Shown piece by piece: positions 45,801 through 53,279 of a DNA stretch of 64,000 nt. The notes under the pieces are model-generated. The model saw only the letters and a program-made list of their open reading frames with translations, searched no databases and had not been told where the DNA came from. Position 1 is the first letter of the stretch. Every line of letters begins with the position of its first letter. A program made the translations under genes and the position numbers. The DNA comes from Acidobacteriaceae bacterium UBA1307 (GTDB lineage Bacteria > Acidobacteriota > Terriglobia > Terriglobales > Acidobacteriaceae): contig DBTV01000048.1 in NCBI GenBank assembly GCA_002307235.1, forward strand, positions 96,979-160,978, in the 5' to 3' direction.

Positions 45801-46579
45801 TTCACGACGGATTCAGTTTGCATCAAGCCTTTACATTTTCCAAACGCATTGAAGAGAACACCTTCATCGGCAGCCAATTTGTCGCTACGATCATTGACCG
45901 CGCTCTCGACACTGCGGACCAACGGTTCAATTACAACGTATCACCTGTTTATGAATTACCTTTTGGAAGAAACAAACGATTTGGAGGGGGTTCCGGAAAG
46001 CTGACCGATGAGGTGATTGGAGGCTGGGAGATTACAGCGATTTACCAATTCCTTTCGGGAACGCCTCTCTCGCTACCAACGAATAGTAGTTTCTTTCAAG
46101 GTGGCGATCCGTCTCTGGGTTCAAAGAAAAGCAAAAAGCAGTGGTTTGATACCAGCAAGTTTGCGCCATTCCCGGGATCGAGCATCACGAAGGCTCAATT
46201 GGCCACGCAATGGCCCTCGTGGACTGGCGTCACAAACTTGCCAGGTGCTTCCTACACGCCGACAAGCACCACAGGTGTGCAAAACGGCATTTACCAAGAC
46301 TTTGCAACCTGGAACACTTACAACAAACGCACCTTTGGCAATATCCGCAATCCTTACCAAACGATTTTGACACTTGGTGTGCGCAAGGTCTTCCCGATTC
46401 GCGACCAGATGCGCATGCAATTGCGCATGGACGCATTCAATGCACTCAACCATCCACAATTTGGCAATATCAACACGACGCCGGGCAGCACTTACTTTGG
46501 CTGGGTTAATGGATCAACCACGCCAACGCAAGTCAATGCTCCTCGCTCAATTCAACTGGAAGGAAAGTTGTACTTCTAA
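42839..46579 (+). CDS. TonB-dependent receptor with carboxypeptidase-regulatory-like domain (second)
   Basis: A 1246-residue Oar-like outer-membrane receptor. Signal peptide VMCLVFLVTGALCALGQ, then the regulatory-like beta-sandwich (LGGKVIDPKGAVIRKANVTI, ~30-115), a plug (~120-245, with AINYTINGASDNKQDGQIAF) and a barrel ending RSIQLEGKLYF. GTG at 42839 is used; the ATG at 42848 with AGGTGG upstream is equally plausible. Codon use is clearly AT-richer than in neighbouring core genes, a sign of transfer. Controlled by a near-consensus promoter and LacI-type operator-like sites; a large hairpin terminates it. The GH43-like exported protein follows on the same strand. I infer glycan import. Confidence 0.9.
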   Translation: MDSMHNKPIVRWVMCLVFLVTGALCALGQETRATLGGKVIDPKGAVIRKANVTITRVETGVINTTETNSSGAWIVTGLLPGHYLFQISAPGFKVAEHTAIELAIGDQKFIDAQLEVGEITESIVVQSTTPLIDTTAAVSGVIMTTKEIEELPQYGDSVTFMASMAPGMKNGNTVAASTGRLWGNIGASNLEMNAGGSGTAAINYTINGASDNKQDGQIAFIPPMDSVEEMRVSSNAYDASIGRSSSATINIQTKAGTKDFHGTLYELNENNFLNANYSQNKSTKTRVPVIRMNEYGAAVGGPVWIPKIYDGRAKKTFFFFDYNGIKNKTPGSTGTMSLPTALEKKGDFSQSFTTSTVGGVKTTYPITIYDPLSIAQSTKGVKSRSLINGDGTVLPSTRINAAAKAYLALLPDPENSGDGANSDSNNYVKNETYDDQFNSQDLRVDQTWNNSNHSYANLRRNHWTEIGWDPFGPSNILNGIKQKRVNMGITLNHTMVLRSNLLLDLRYNITAWDGSSSSTSAGVSPTTLGISATNPYVLMQQLPSIPLVTGIVSGAENGGLGTSNAGSYTNDTNHEFNVAMTHTLSNHILHYGMQYLLQQEGSGGLGQQGGSFAFSNTWTSQNPDATACTGCGSSIASMLLGLPNSGSIPNTVTAFWSSPYYGYYFQDTWRKTSRLTLNIGIRWDYQRPAYERFNRTWTRWDPTAVQTEVNAVAQPAYASLLGGSSASNTGLAYLQKYRGDSTTFISTGGITYAGVNGVPRSYLNTLYKYVQPRIGFAYQIRPDLVIRGGFGRFVQASFNTGSQSGYSATTPFTATTDDYMTVNATFDNPYPNGRTVLPTGNSLGTRTNVGSYSGYTDPNFGRAYVDEASFYVQKQVKDYLFEVGGTFNLTHGLGMNFNTNRPSTQAWYAAWTPTFDSTGMPSATLPGNVQVTNPFYGAPYITNGMQSNKTISAFQLSRPNPMVGDFNVYRAKGKTRYYALNTKVEKRFHDGFSLHQAFTFSKRIEENTFIGSQFVATIIDRALDTADQRFNYNVSPVYELPFGRNKRFGGGSGKLTDEVIGGWEITAIYQFLSGTPLSLPTNSSFFQGGDPSLGSKKSKKQWFDTSKFAPFPGSSITKAQLATQWPSWTGVTNLPGASYTPTSTTGVQNGIYQDFATWNTYNKRTFGNIRNPYQTILTLGVRKVFPIRDQMRMQLRMDAFNALNHPQFGNINTTPGSTYFGWVNGSTTPTQVNAPRSIQLEGKLYF

Positions 46580-46585
46580 AAACTC

Positions 46586-46627
46586 AGCACAGATGCCCCG
46601 CCAAAATACCGGCGGGGCATCTGTGCT
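46586..46627 (+). terminator. Strong 17-bp terminator hairpin after the TonB receptor
   Basis: AGCACAGATGCCCCGCC and its exact complement close the 8-nt loop AAAATACC, seven bases after the receptor stop. The downstream T-run is weak (CTTTGCGCATGTTTTC). Confidence 0.75.
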
Positions 46628-46914
46628 TTGCGCATGTTTTCATGTGTGATCGGTACAGATAATTTTGGGATGCAGATCGTGTTGAAGAAGAAGCCGAGTT
46701 TGAGCAGATTGTGGAATGAATCGCATTGAACCAATGAGCGGCTTCGGGTTGGAACCGCGTTTGAAACAGCCCGCGCATATGTGTAAATGTTTTTTTGCGC
46801 GGATCTTTCCATTGTCAATTCATCAAGCCAATGCGCAAGCCTTCAGGCTGATACGATTCCAGCGTATACTGGCGCAAACTTACCTGCAAACAGATAAAAC
46901 AGGAGGAATTGCAC
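46628..46914 (+). promoter_or_regulatory. Leader region of the GH43-like gene
   Basis: No gene seen. A TATACT -10-like box at 46865-46870 with a weak TTCAGG 17 bp upstream could drive the next gene; AGGAGG at 46901-46906 is its ribosome-binding site. Confidence 0.45.
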
Positions 46915-49900
46915 ATGTCCTCGTCCACGTGGAATCATCGGCGCGAAGGAAGTGCAGCGGTGCGACTGATGTTGCACTGCTGTCTACTGGCTGGCTTCGC
47001 GCTATGCATCGTTGGGCTCAACGCGCAAAGCGTTACGATCACCAACGTCTTTCAGAACCACTACCACTACGGCTACCCAATTGGAAATCAGGATTGCCCT
47101 TCTGGGTATACATTTCCGAGTGGGCAATACCCGAGCACCTATCACCTTGAACGCGGCCACGCGATTCATCACGTCGATCCGAAGAATGCCGCCAACGATT
47201 ATTGGGTCTATTGGGCGCACTTCGATAATTCGAGTTATGGCATTGCCGAGGTTGCTGTTTTTAAATCGACCAGCGAATGTGGCCCCTACATTCTGCAAAC
47301 CTATCTGGACACCACGCATAATACCGACGGCGCCGGCTATGGATTCCGTCCAGGCGGATGGCAGTCGCGTGACGATAATATCTTTCGCGATACCGACCAG
47401 ACCTATAACTCCGATGGCACCGTTGCAGGATATGCATCGGCCTATCTGATTACTGCATCCGACAGCCTTGGCACAGTCACAAGCTCAAGTAGTTCGACTT
47501 GTAGCTATGCCAACGATTCGATGGCAATTTTTAAGATGACCTCCGACTATATGGGCATTGACACCAGCACCAACACTTCGACCAATGGTGCCAACTGGGT
47601 CTTTGTCTGCGATCAGCGCGAAGCTCCAGTCATGTTTCGCAAGGATAACAAATATTTTTTGATTACCTCGCAGGCGGCCGGATGGTATCCAAGCCAGGGA
47701 GGCTATGGCGTCAGCAGTAATCCTTTGACTGGATGGACCGCGGACCCGCTCAAGCTAGGCAATAGTTCGACCTTTGGCGGGCAGACCTCCGACGGATTCA
47801 TGATTGCCGGGACTACGAGCAACGCCTATGTGCTCACCTTCGATCACCTGGGCGGAGCTGACAGTAAGAATCCATCGTCTGGAGAAAAGACAGACACTGG
47901 AGAAATATGGCTGCCTGTGATTCTCGACAGTACGGCAGCAACAGCCACTCTGAACTGGTACTCCTCGTGGAGCGTTGATAACACCACGGGCGTGCTCACC
48001 CTTCCGACACTGACGAATGTGGCCAAGGGCGCGACGGTCTCCTCTACCGTAGCAACGTCGAGTTCTTACCCGCTGAGTAATGCTATCGATGGAGATTACG
48101 CAACGCGCTGGTCCTCGTCGATCTCCAGTTCCGGTGCTTTCAGCGCTGCGAAATCCAGCACTTCGGCGCTATGTCCAGTGACTGGAGCAACCACGTCGAC
48201 CACCTGCAATCCCAGTCTGATCGTAGATCTAGGAACAACGATTCCCGTGCAGGAAATCGATCTTTCACAATACATGTTGAAGGGATCTGAGCCCTTCTAC
48301 AAATACAAAATCGCCTATAGTGTTGATAAGTCAACCTGGACCACGCTTGATTATACGACGGTAGCTGCTGCCAACGACGCGACGGCGAAAAATATCAGTG
48401 TAGTTCCGTTCAGCAATAACATCACCTACGGCTTTAATGCGCTCCCCGTCGACTTTAGCGCACGCTATGTGGCGCTGATCCAAACCGGAGCGGTCACACA
48501 GAACAACAGCAGTTCACCGTACAACAGCTTCTATGTGCCGAACCTTTACGAGATGGGCATCCTTCAATCGACAGCACCGGCTGTGCCGCAGCAGGCTACT
48601 GTCACGGTGGCCCCCTCAACCACGACGCCCGCAACGGATAGCTCGTTTACCGTCAAAGTTACTGTCTCGGGTCCTAGCGGTCAGCCAACGCCAACGGGCT
48701 ACGTACAGTTATCCACGCCGGAGTATATTTCGGAGACTTATGGTCTGGTGAGCGGCGTCAACAGCTTTACGATTCCAGCGGGGGCGCTGAATGGCGGCGA
48801 TGAGACGATAACAGTGAGTTATCGCGCCGATCCGACCAGCGTCCCTGTTTACGGCACTGCCACGACCACAGGCACGGGCGCAGTCAGCGTCAGTACGCCC
48901 GATGCGCCAGCGAATCTTACCGTCACACAATCAATGCCCGGCACGCTCACGCTTGGTTGGAGCACTTCGATCGGCGCGGCAAGTTATGTTGTGCAGCGCT
49001 CAGTCGATGGCGGAAGCTATGCGCAACTGGCTACGCCCAGTACCAATGCCTACGTGGATACCGGCCTGAACAACGACAGCACACAATACTGCTATCGCGT
49101 AGCATCGGTGAACAGTGCCGGTCCTGGAAGTTATAGCTCACCGGTATGCAGCACGGCCACGGCCAGCTTCCTTGTCAGCAATCTTGCCGTAACAAAGACC
49201 GCGCCCGGTGCGTTGACCATTAGTTTTACAGCGATTTCTTCCGCATCGAGTTATATCGTCAACCGCTCGGTTGCGGGTGGTGCGTATGCTCAATTGGCGA
49301 CGATGAGCACAAACACCTATATCGACAATGGCCTTACGCCCGACAGTGTGAGTTATTGTTACACCATTGCCGCCGTGTTCAGCACTGGAACGGCCAGCGC
49401 AAGTGCGCCGGTCTGCAGTACCGCTTCGGCCAACTTCATTCCCACCAATTTTGCTGTTACCAAGTGGGCCTCGGGTGCGCTCTATCTCAGTTGGCTGGCC
49501 AATGGCAGCGGCACCGACACATATACGATTTCCCGAACCAAAAACGGCGGCAGCGCCACGACGCTGACGAGCACGGCTACCATTCCGCAGTATGTCGATA
49601 GCAGCTTGACCAATGATTCTGACGTGTATTGCTATACCGTCGCTGAGACGCAGAATAGCGTAAGCAGTCCGGCCTCGGCGCGGGTTTGCAATACCCCTAC
49701 TGCCAACTTCATTACCATTCCAAATTACAGCTTCGAGTCGCCGACGATTCCGCTTTGGAGCACTGGCCCCTCATATCTGACTACAGCGCTTGCATCGTGG
49801 ACCTTTGTTGGCTCTTCGGGTAGCTCTAGCGGCAATAACTCTGGCATCAGCAATCAGGTTTCTGGAACCTGGGCCAAGGCAAATGGCGCTGGTGCTGCAC

Positions 49901-52131
49901 CGCTGGGCGTGCAATTGGCTTACCTCGAAGAGGCAGGATCGATCTCGCAGACCATCTCAGGTTTCACCTCGGGTCAGCAGTACACCATGCTCGCCTCGGC
50001 CTCGCAGCGACAGGTTGTTTCGCAAACCTCAAACCCGCTGGCTTTCTCTGTCGCGGGCACGGTCATCGGAACAGCGGCACCTGCACAGTCCAACGCTTAC
50101 TACGCCGATTATGGCTTTAGCTTTGTTGCCAGTGGCAGTACGCAGGCGATTGCTCTCATCGGTACCTCGAGTTCGAGCACCAGTGCCGTGCTCGTCGATA
50201 ATGTCCGCATCTTTCCGAGTAGTGGATCGGCCGTGACAGCCACGGCGGCAAACTCATCGCTTTCGCTGACGCAAGGACAGAGCTCTGTCAATCTGACGCC
50301 CGTAACCGGCAGCGGGGGAGCCACCACACTCTTCTATCAGATCTATCCGAACCTGCCGTCCGGGTTGAGTTTTTCCACGACCACCGGTGCCATCACTGGA
50401 TCGCCGACAGCGGCGAGCAGCTCAATGACCTATACCGTGACTGTTGGCGACAATGAAGGTGGTACGGCTTCGGCGACCTTCACGTTAACAGTCAGCAGCA
50501 CAGTCAACGCGACAATCAGCACGGCCACCTCCGCGCTAACCGTCGAGTCAACGATCACTCCTTTTGTGCCAGTGAGCGGCTCGGGGGGCACTGAGCCGCT
50601 CACTTACACGATTGCACCTGTGCTGCCATCCGGGGTGATGTACGACGCGAGCACAGGCGCGGTTGAAGGCATTCCGCTAGCCGTTGTAGCACCGGCTCCA
50701 TACACCGTCACCATCACGGACAAAAACAGCGTGCAGGCGCAAGCGAGCTTTCAACTCAGCGTGCAACCGATCACGCCCATTCTTTCTATAAGCTGCGCTG
50801 AAGTGACTTACGACGGCAAGGCGCACAGTTGCACGGGCACTGCGACAAACGCCAGTGGCACAGCGATCAACGGTAGCTGGAGCTTCAATCCCGCCAGCGT
50901 GACGGAGGCGGGAAGCACAACTGTCACGGGTACCTTTGCCAGTACGAACAGCAATTATGCGAGTGGCGAAACCATCACCGGAACGCTCGTGATCGATAAG
51001 GCTCCCAGCTCCGTTTCGTTGAGAACAACGCCCGTGAATGCGGCGACCGGGCAACTGGAAACGATGACGGCAATTGTGACCGGAACGGGCGTTGCCACGG
51101 GCAGCGTGGTGCTGTCATCACCGAGCGGGCAGTTATGCACAGCAACGCTGAATGCGAGCGGCGTGGGCATCTGCACATTTACGCCGACGGTGCCAGGCAA
51201 CCTGACGATTACGGCGCAGTATGCGGGTGATAGCAATCATGCATCCGGCACGGCTGCGCAGACGCTGTTTATCTATGATTCCGCCGTGAAGCTGCAACTG
51301 GCCAACACTCAGTTGACCTATCCCGGCGCCACCAACGTGACGACTTGCATCAGCCCTGCAACGGCGACGGGCACGGTGCGGATTCTTGACGGCACAACGC
51401 AGATTGCGACCCTCGCCATGCAGGGGGGCGGTTGTAGCTACTGGTACATTGCTCCGGGGCTGGACGCAGGTTCGCATCTGCTCACGGCGGTTTACTCGGG
51501 TGATAACAGCAATGCGGCAGGCAGTTCGCTGCCCGCGCAGGTGACGGTTTCGCCGGTCAGTGTGCGTCTGGCCCCAGCCTGCTGGAACGCGAGTTTTGCC
51601 TACGGGCAGAATTACCAATGCACCGTCAACCTCAGTTCGAACGGTGGCACGCCCACGGGAGCCATCACCTATAGTCTCGATGGAATTTCTGCAGCTTCAC
51701 TCGCACTTAGTGCGGGCAATACGCAGTTCACCTTGTCCACCCCCGCTGTTGGAAGCCACAGCGTAGCGATTGGCTATGCGCAACAGGGTAACTACGCGGC
51801 GGCGACAACGGCCACGGAAAACTTCACGGTCACGGCCGCGCCGGTCGTGGTCGCATTAACGCCGTCGAGTTGGCACACAAAAGCCTCTTCGGGTGTGACC
51901 TTGCAGGCCGAGGTGAGTTCGTGGAGTGCCGGGGCACCAAACAGCAATGGAACCATCTCGTTTTATGACGGCTCCACCCTGCTTGCCTCGGTGCCGGTCG
52001 ACGCCGGAGGCAAAGCCACGTTCAGTTCCACAGATCTTTCGGTAGGCAGTCACATCATCACGGCCACCTACGCAGGTGGCACCAACTACGCAACCGGCAC
52101 GGCCAGCGTTACGATCACACTCACGTTGTAG
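46915..52131 (+). CDS. Giant exported GH43-like glycosidase with CBM32-like, FN3 and Ig-like modules
   Basis: A 1738-residue protein with a signal peptide (LMLHCCLLAGFALCIVGLNAQ). Residues ~40-360 resemble the five-bladed propeller of GH43 galactanase-like enzymes: GGWQSRDDNIFRDTDQTY (acidic ~153-154), CDQREAPVMFRKDNKYFLITS with Glu236 as a likely catalytic acid, and TSDGFMIAG. Next are an F5/8-type (CBM32-like) domain (~365-550), three fibronectin-III repeats (~662-930), a jelly-roll-like module (~945-1110), two He_PIG-type repeats, an MBG-like unit and about four Ig-like repeats. Start ATG at 46915, 8 nt after AGGAGG. I infer an arabinogalactan- or galactan-side-chain enzyme feeding the preceding TonB receptor. 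Confidence 0.8.
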   Translation: MSSSTWNHRREGSAAVRLMLHCCLLAGFALCIVGLNAQSVTITNVFQNHYHYGYPIGNQDCPSGYTFPSGQYPSTYHLERGHAIHHVDPKNAANDYWVYWAHFDNSSYGIAEVAVFKSTSECGPYILQTYLDTTHNTDGAGYGFRPGGWQSRDDNIFRDTDQTYNSDGTVAGYASAYLITASDSLGTVTSSSSSTCSYANDSMAIFKMTSDYMGIDTSTNTSTNGANWVFVCDQREAPVMFRKDNKYFLITSQAAGWYPSQGGYGVSSNPLTGWTADPLKLGNSSTFGGQTSDGFMIAGTTSNAYVLTFDHLGGADSKNPSSGEKTDTGEIWLPVILDSTAATATLNWYSSWSVDNTTGVLTLPTLTNVAKGATVSSTVATSSSYPLSNAIDGDYATRWSSSISSSGAFSAAKSSTSALCPVTGATTSTTCNPSLIVDLGTTIPVQEIDLSQYMLKGSEPFYKYKIAYSVDKSTWTTLDYTTVAAANDATAKNISVVPFSNNITYGFNALPVDFSARYVALIQTGAVTQNNSSSPYNSFYVPNLYEMGILQSTAPAVPQQATVTVAPSTTTPATDSSFTVKVTVSGPSGQPTPTGYVQLSTPEYISETYGLVSGVNSFTIPAGALNGGDETITVSYRADPTSVPVYGTATTTGTGAVSVSTPDAPANLTVTQSMPGTLTLGWSTSIGAASYVVQRSVDGGSYAQLATPSTNAYVDTGLNNDSTQYCYRVASVNSAGPGSYSSPVCSTATASFLVSNLAVTKTAPGALTISFTAISSASSYIVNRSVAGGAYAQLATMSTNTYIDNGLTPDSVSYCYTIAAVFSTGTASASAPVCSTASANFIPTNFAVTKWASGALYLSWLANGSGTDTYTISRTKNGGSATTLTSTATIPQYVDSSLTNDSDVYCYTVAETQNSVSSPASARVCNTPTANFITIPNYSFESPTIPLWSTGPSYLTTALASWTFVGSSGSSSGNNSGISNQVSGTWAKANGAGAAPLGVQLAYLEEAGSISQTISGFTSGQQYTMLASASQRQVVSQTSNPLAFSVAGTVIGTAAPAQSNAYYADYGFSFVASGSTQAIALIGTSSSSTSAVLVDNVRIFPSSGSAVTATAANSSLSLTQGQSSVNLTPVTGSGGATTLFYQIYPNLPSGLSFSTTTGAITGSPTAASSSMTYTVTVGDNEGGTASATFTLTVSSTVNATISTATSALTVESTITPFVPVSGSGGTEPLTYTIAPVLPSGVMYDASTGAVEGIPLAVVAPAPYTVTITDKNSVQAQASFQLSVQPITPILSISCAEVTYDGKAHSCTGTATNASGTAINGSWSFNPASVTEAGSTTVTGTFASTNSNYASGETITGTLVIDKAPSSVSLRTTPVNAATGQLETMTAIVTGTGVATGSVVLSSPSGQLCTATLNASGVGICTFTPTVPGNLTITAQYAGDSNHASGTAAQTLFIYDSAVKLQLANTQLTYPGATNVTTCISPATATGTVRILDGTTQIATLAMQGGGCSYWYIAPGLDAGSHLLTAVYSGDNSNAAGSSLPAQVTVSPVSVRLAPACWNASFAYGQNYQCTVNLSSNGGTPTGAITYSLDGISAASLALSAGNTQFTLSTPAVGSHSVAIGYAQQGNYAAATTATENFTVTAAPVVVALTPSSWHTKASSGVTLQAEVSSWSAGAPNSNGTISFYDGSTLLASVPVDAGGKATFSSTDLSVGSHIITATYAGGTNYATGTASVTITLTL

Positions 52132-52145
52132 CTTGATTGCTCAGA

Positions 52146-52180
52146 CGGGGCACTGCGCACATTTGAAAGCGTGTGCCCCG
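52146..52180 (+). terminator. Stem-loop after the GH43-like gene
   Basis: CGGGGCAC pairs with GTGCCCCG (8 bp) just beyond the stop codon. A plausible factor-independent terminator, but without a T-run. Confidence 0.45.
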
Positions 52181-52184
52181 CTAC

Positions 52185-52536
52185 AAGAAGATTTGAATCC
52201 ACTTTTCGTTTTTCCAAAGCTATTTCTTCACAGCTTTCGTATGGTGCACTCACAGGTTGTTCAGAATCAGGAAAAAGCTCTTCTGTTGTCCATGCACAAG
52301 CCGCTTCATGAAGCCAATCATGATCTTGGTGTTTCGTGCGTTGCTGAAGACCCTCCAGAGCATCTGGCCCTTGTTGGTCACCGTCGAAATCTCGCTTTGC
52401 TTTGATCGATTGGCATTGGCCAGCATCACGGAAGTTGTCTCTTCGGAGCATCGTTGCGGCCGCGCACATCATTTGGGAGCAGCCCTGTTTCGTCGCTCCA
52501 CTCAATCTCCGTACCTTCTTGCTTGCCTGCCTTCAT
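52185..52536 (-). pseudogene. Decayed IS630-family transposase fragment
   Basis: Translating the minus strand gives MKAGKQEGTEIEWSDETGLL, then VRGRNDAPK, the first-Asp region of IS630 DDE transposases. After a frameshift it continues SEISTVTNKGQMLWRVF and KSFFLILNNL, where the family has a catalytic Asp (LILDNL) and this copy has Asn. Then VHHTKAVKK follows with stop codons in place of expected residues on both sides. The gene is broken by a frameshift, at least two stops and a lost catalytic residue. No terminal repeats identified. Confidence 0.7.
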
Positions 52537-52559
52537 GGCGGAGCTGGTGCAGAACTGAT

Positions 52560-52723
52560 CGGCGATCTACTTCCAAATACAGCCCCTTCACGTTGGCCAG
52601 CTTCTACGGTTTTTCGGTCGATACGTGCTTTGGGGAGCCCGACGCACGATCCTCTCCCTTATTCCTCCTTACCGGTCTCAAGCTGGGCTTGGCATTTCGG
52701 ATTTCGATGTCCGTCAACGGCAT
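52560..52723 (-). pseudogene. Decayed tyrosine-integrase N-terminus
   Basis: The minus strand reads MPLTDIEIRNAKPSLRP from an ATG at 52723, the hallmark start of DUF4102-type integrases (the arm-binding domain of P4-like integrases). In the same frame, after an amber codon where KPYKL is expected, it continues KLANVKGLYLEV, again the integrase pattern. The rest has been replaced by the transposase fragment. Its position beside tRNA sequences fits a remnant of the integrase that brought in the region to the left. Confidence 0.65.
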
Positions 52724-52780
52724 ATGAAAGCAACTTTTCTTAATACGAGCGAGTTGCCCCCAGGTACTGTGGGGTGTCAA

Positions 52781-52866
52781 GGGAAGAACCGGGACAGACC
52801 GGCATGCCGTTTTCATATAAATCAACAACTTAGCTTAATAACTGGACAGAACAGGAGGGGGTGAAA
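52781..52866 (+). repeat. 86-bp direct repeat, copy 2
   Basis: Same orientation as 41785-41870, six mismatches over 86 bp. It ends nine bases before the broken tRNA copy. Confidence 0.9.
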
Positions 52867-52874
52867 CGGAGCAG

Positions 52875-52949
52875 TGGTGGCCAAAGACGGGATTGAACCG
52901 CCGACGGCTGGGCCTTTGCAGTGCCGCGGGCAATACCACTGCGCTGGCG
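52875..52949 (-). pseudogene. tRNA relic (GCA anticodon-like loop) beside tRNA-Phe
   Basis: The 3' 32 nt (52875-52906) match the 3' end of tRNA-Phe (53016-53047) with one difference, including the encoded CCA. The middle shows a CTGCAAA loop (GCA, Cys-like), but its stem pairs poorly and the 5' acceptor arm does not complement the 3' arm. I read it as a broken or recombined tRNA copy, possibly an attachment-site scar, and not a working tRNA-Cys. Confidence 0.65.
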
Positions 52950-53015
52950 CGCGCACTGCGCGGCCGAAGATTCGGCTGCGGACTGCATAAATTTCAGGGA
53001 AGAACAAAAAAGAAG

Positions 53016-53090
53016 TGGTGGCCAGAGACGGGATTGAACCGCCGACGCCGGCCTTTTCAGGGCCGCGCTCTACCACTGAGCTATCTGGCC
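53016..53090 (-). tRNA. tRNA-Phe (GAA)
   Basis: A full 75-nt cloverleaf including the encoded CCA: acceptor GGCCAGA/TCTGGCC, D-arm GCTC-AGTGGTA-GAGC, anticodon stem CGGCC/GGCCG with loop CTGAAAA (anticodon GAA), and T-arm with loop TTCAATC. All stems pair apart from one G-U. Confidence 0.95.
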
Positions 53091-53279
53091 TCAGTGCAAA
53101 CTTCATTGCATTTCCTGCGCGGATTCCGGGCTGAGCCGGCAAAGGAGTGAACTTCCTCGAGCAGTGTGTTGCAACGACTGACTCAGTATAACAACACCTT
53201 GGCCCAGAAGCCAAACCGGAGACAAATCTCAGCAAATTTTCTTTCTTTTGATGAGCTTCGCCCTACACTGGAAGCGACC

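Noticed and set aside
52257..52743. Plus-strand genes of 113 and 156 codons right of the GH43-like gene
   Set aside because: The minus strand of the same stretch translates, across stops and a frameshift, into IS630 transposase and integrase sequence, so the plus-strand frames are incidental.
52875..52949. Functional tRNA-Cys (GCA)
   Set aside because: The loop fits, but the acceptor stem does not pair and the anticodon stem is broken, so it is listed as a relic.
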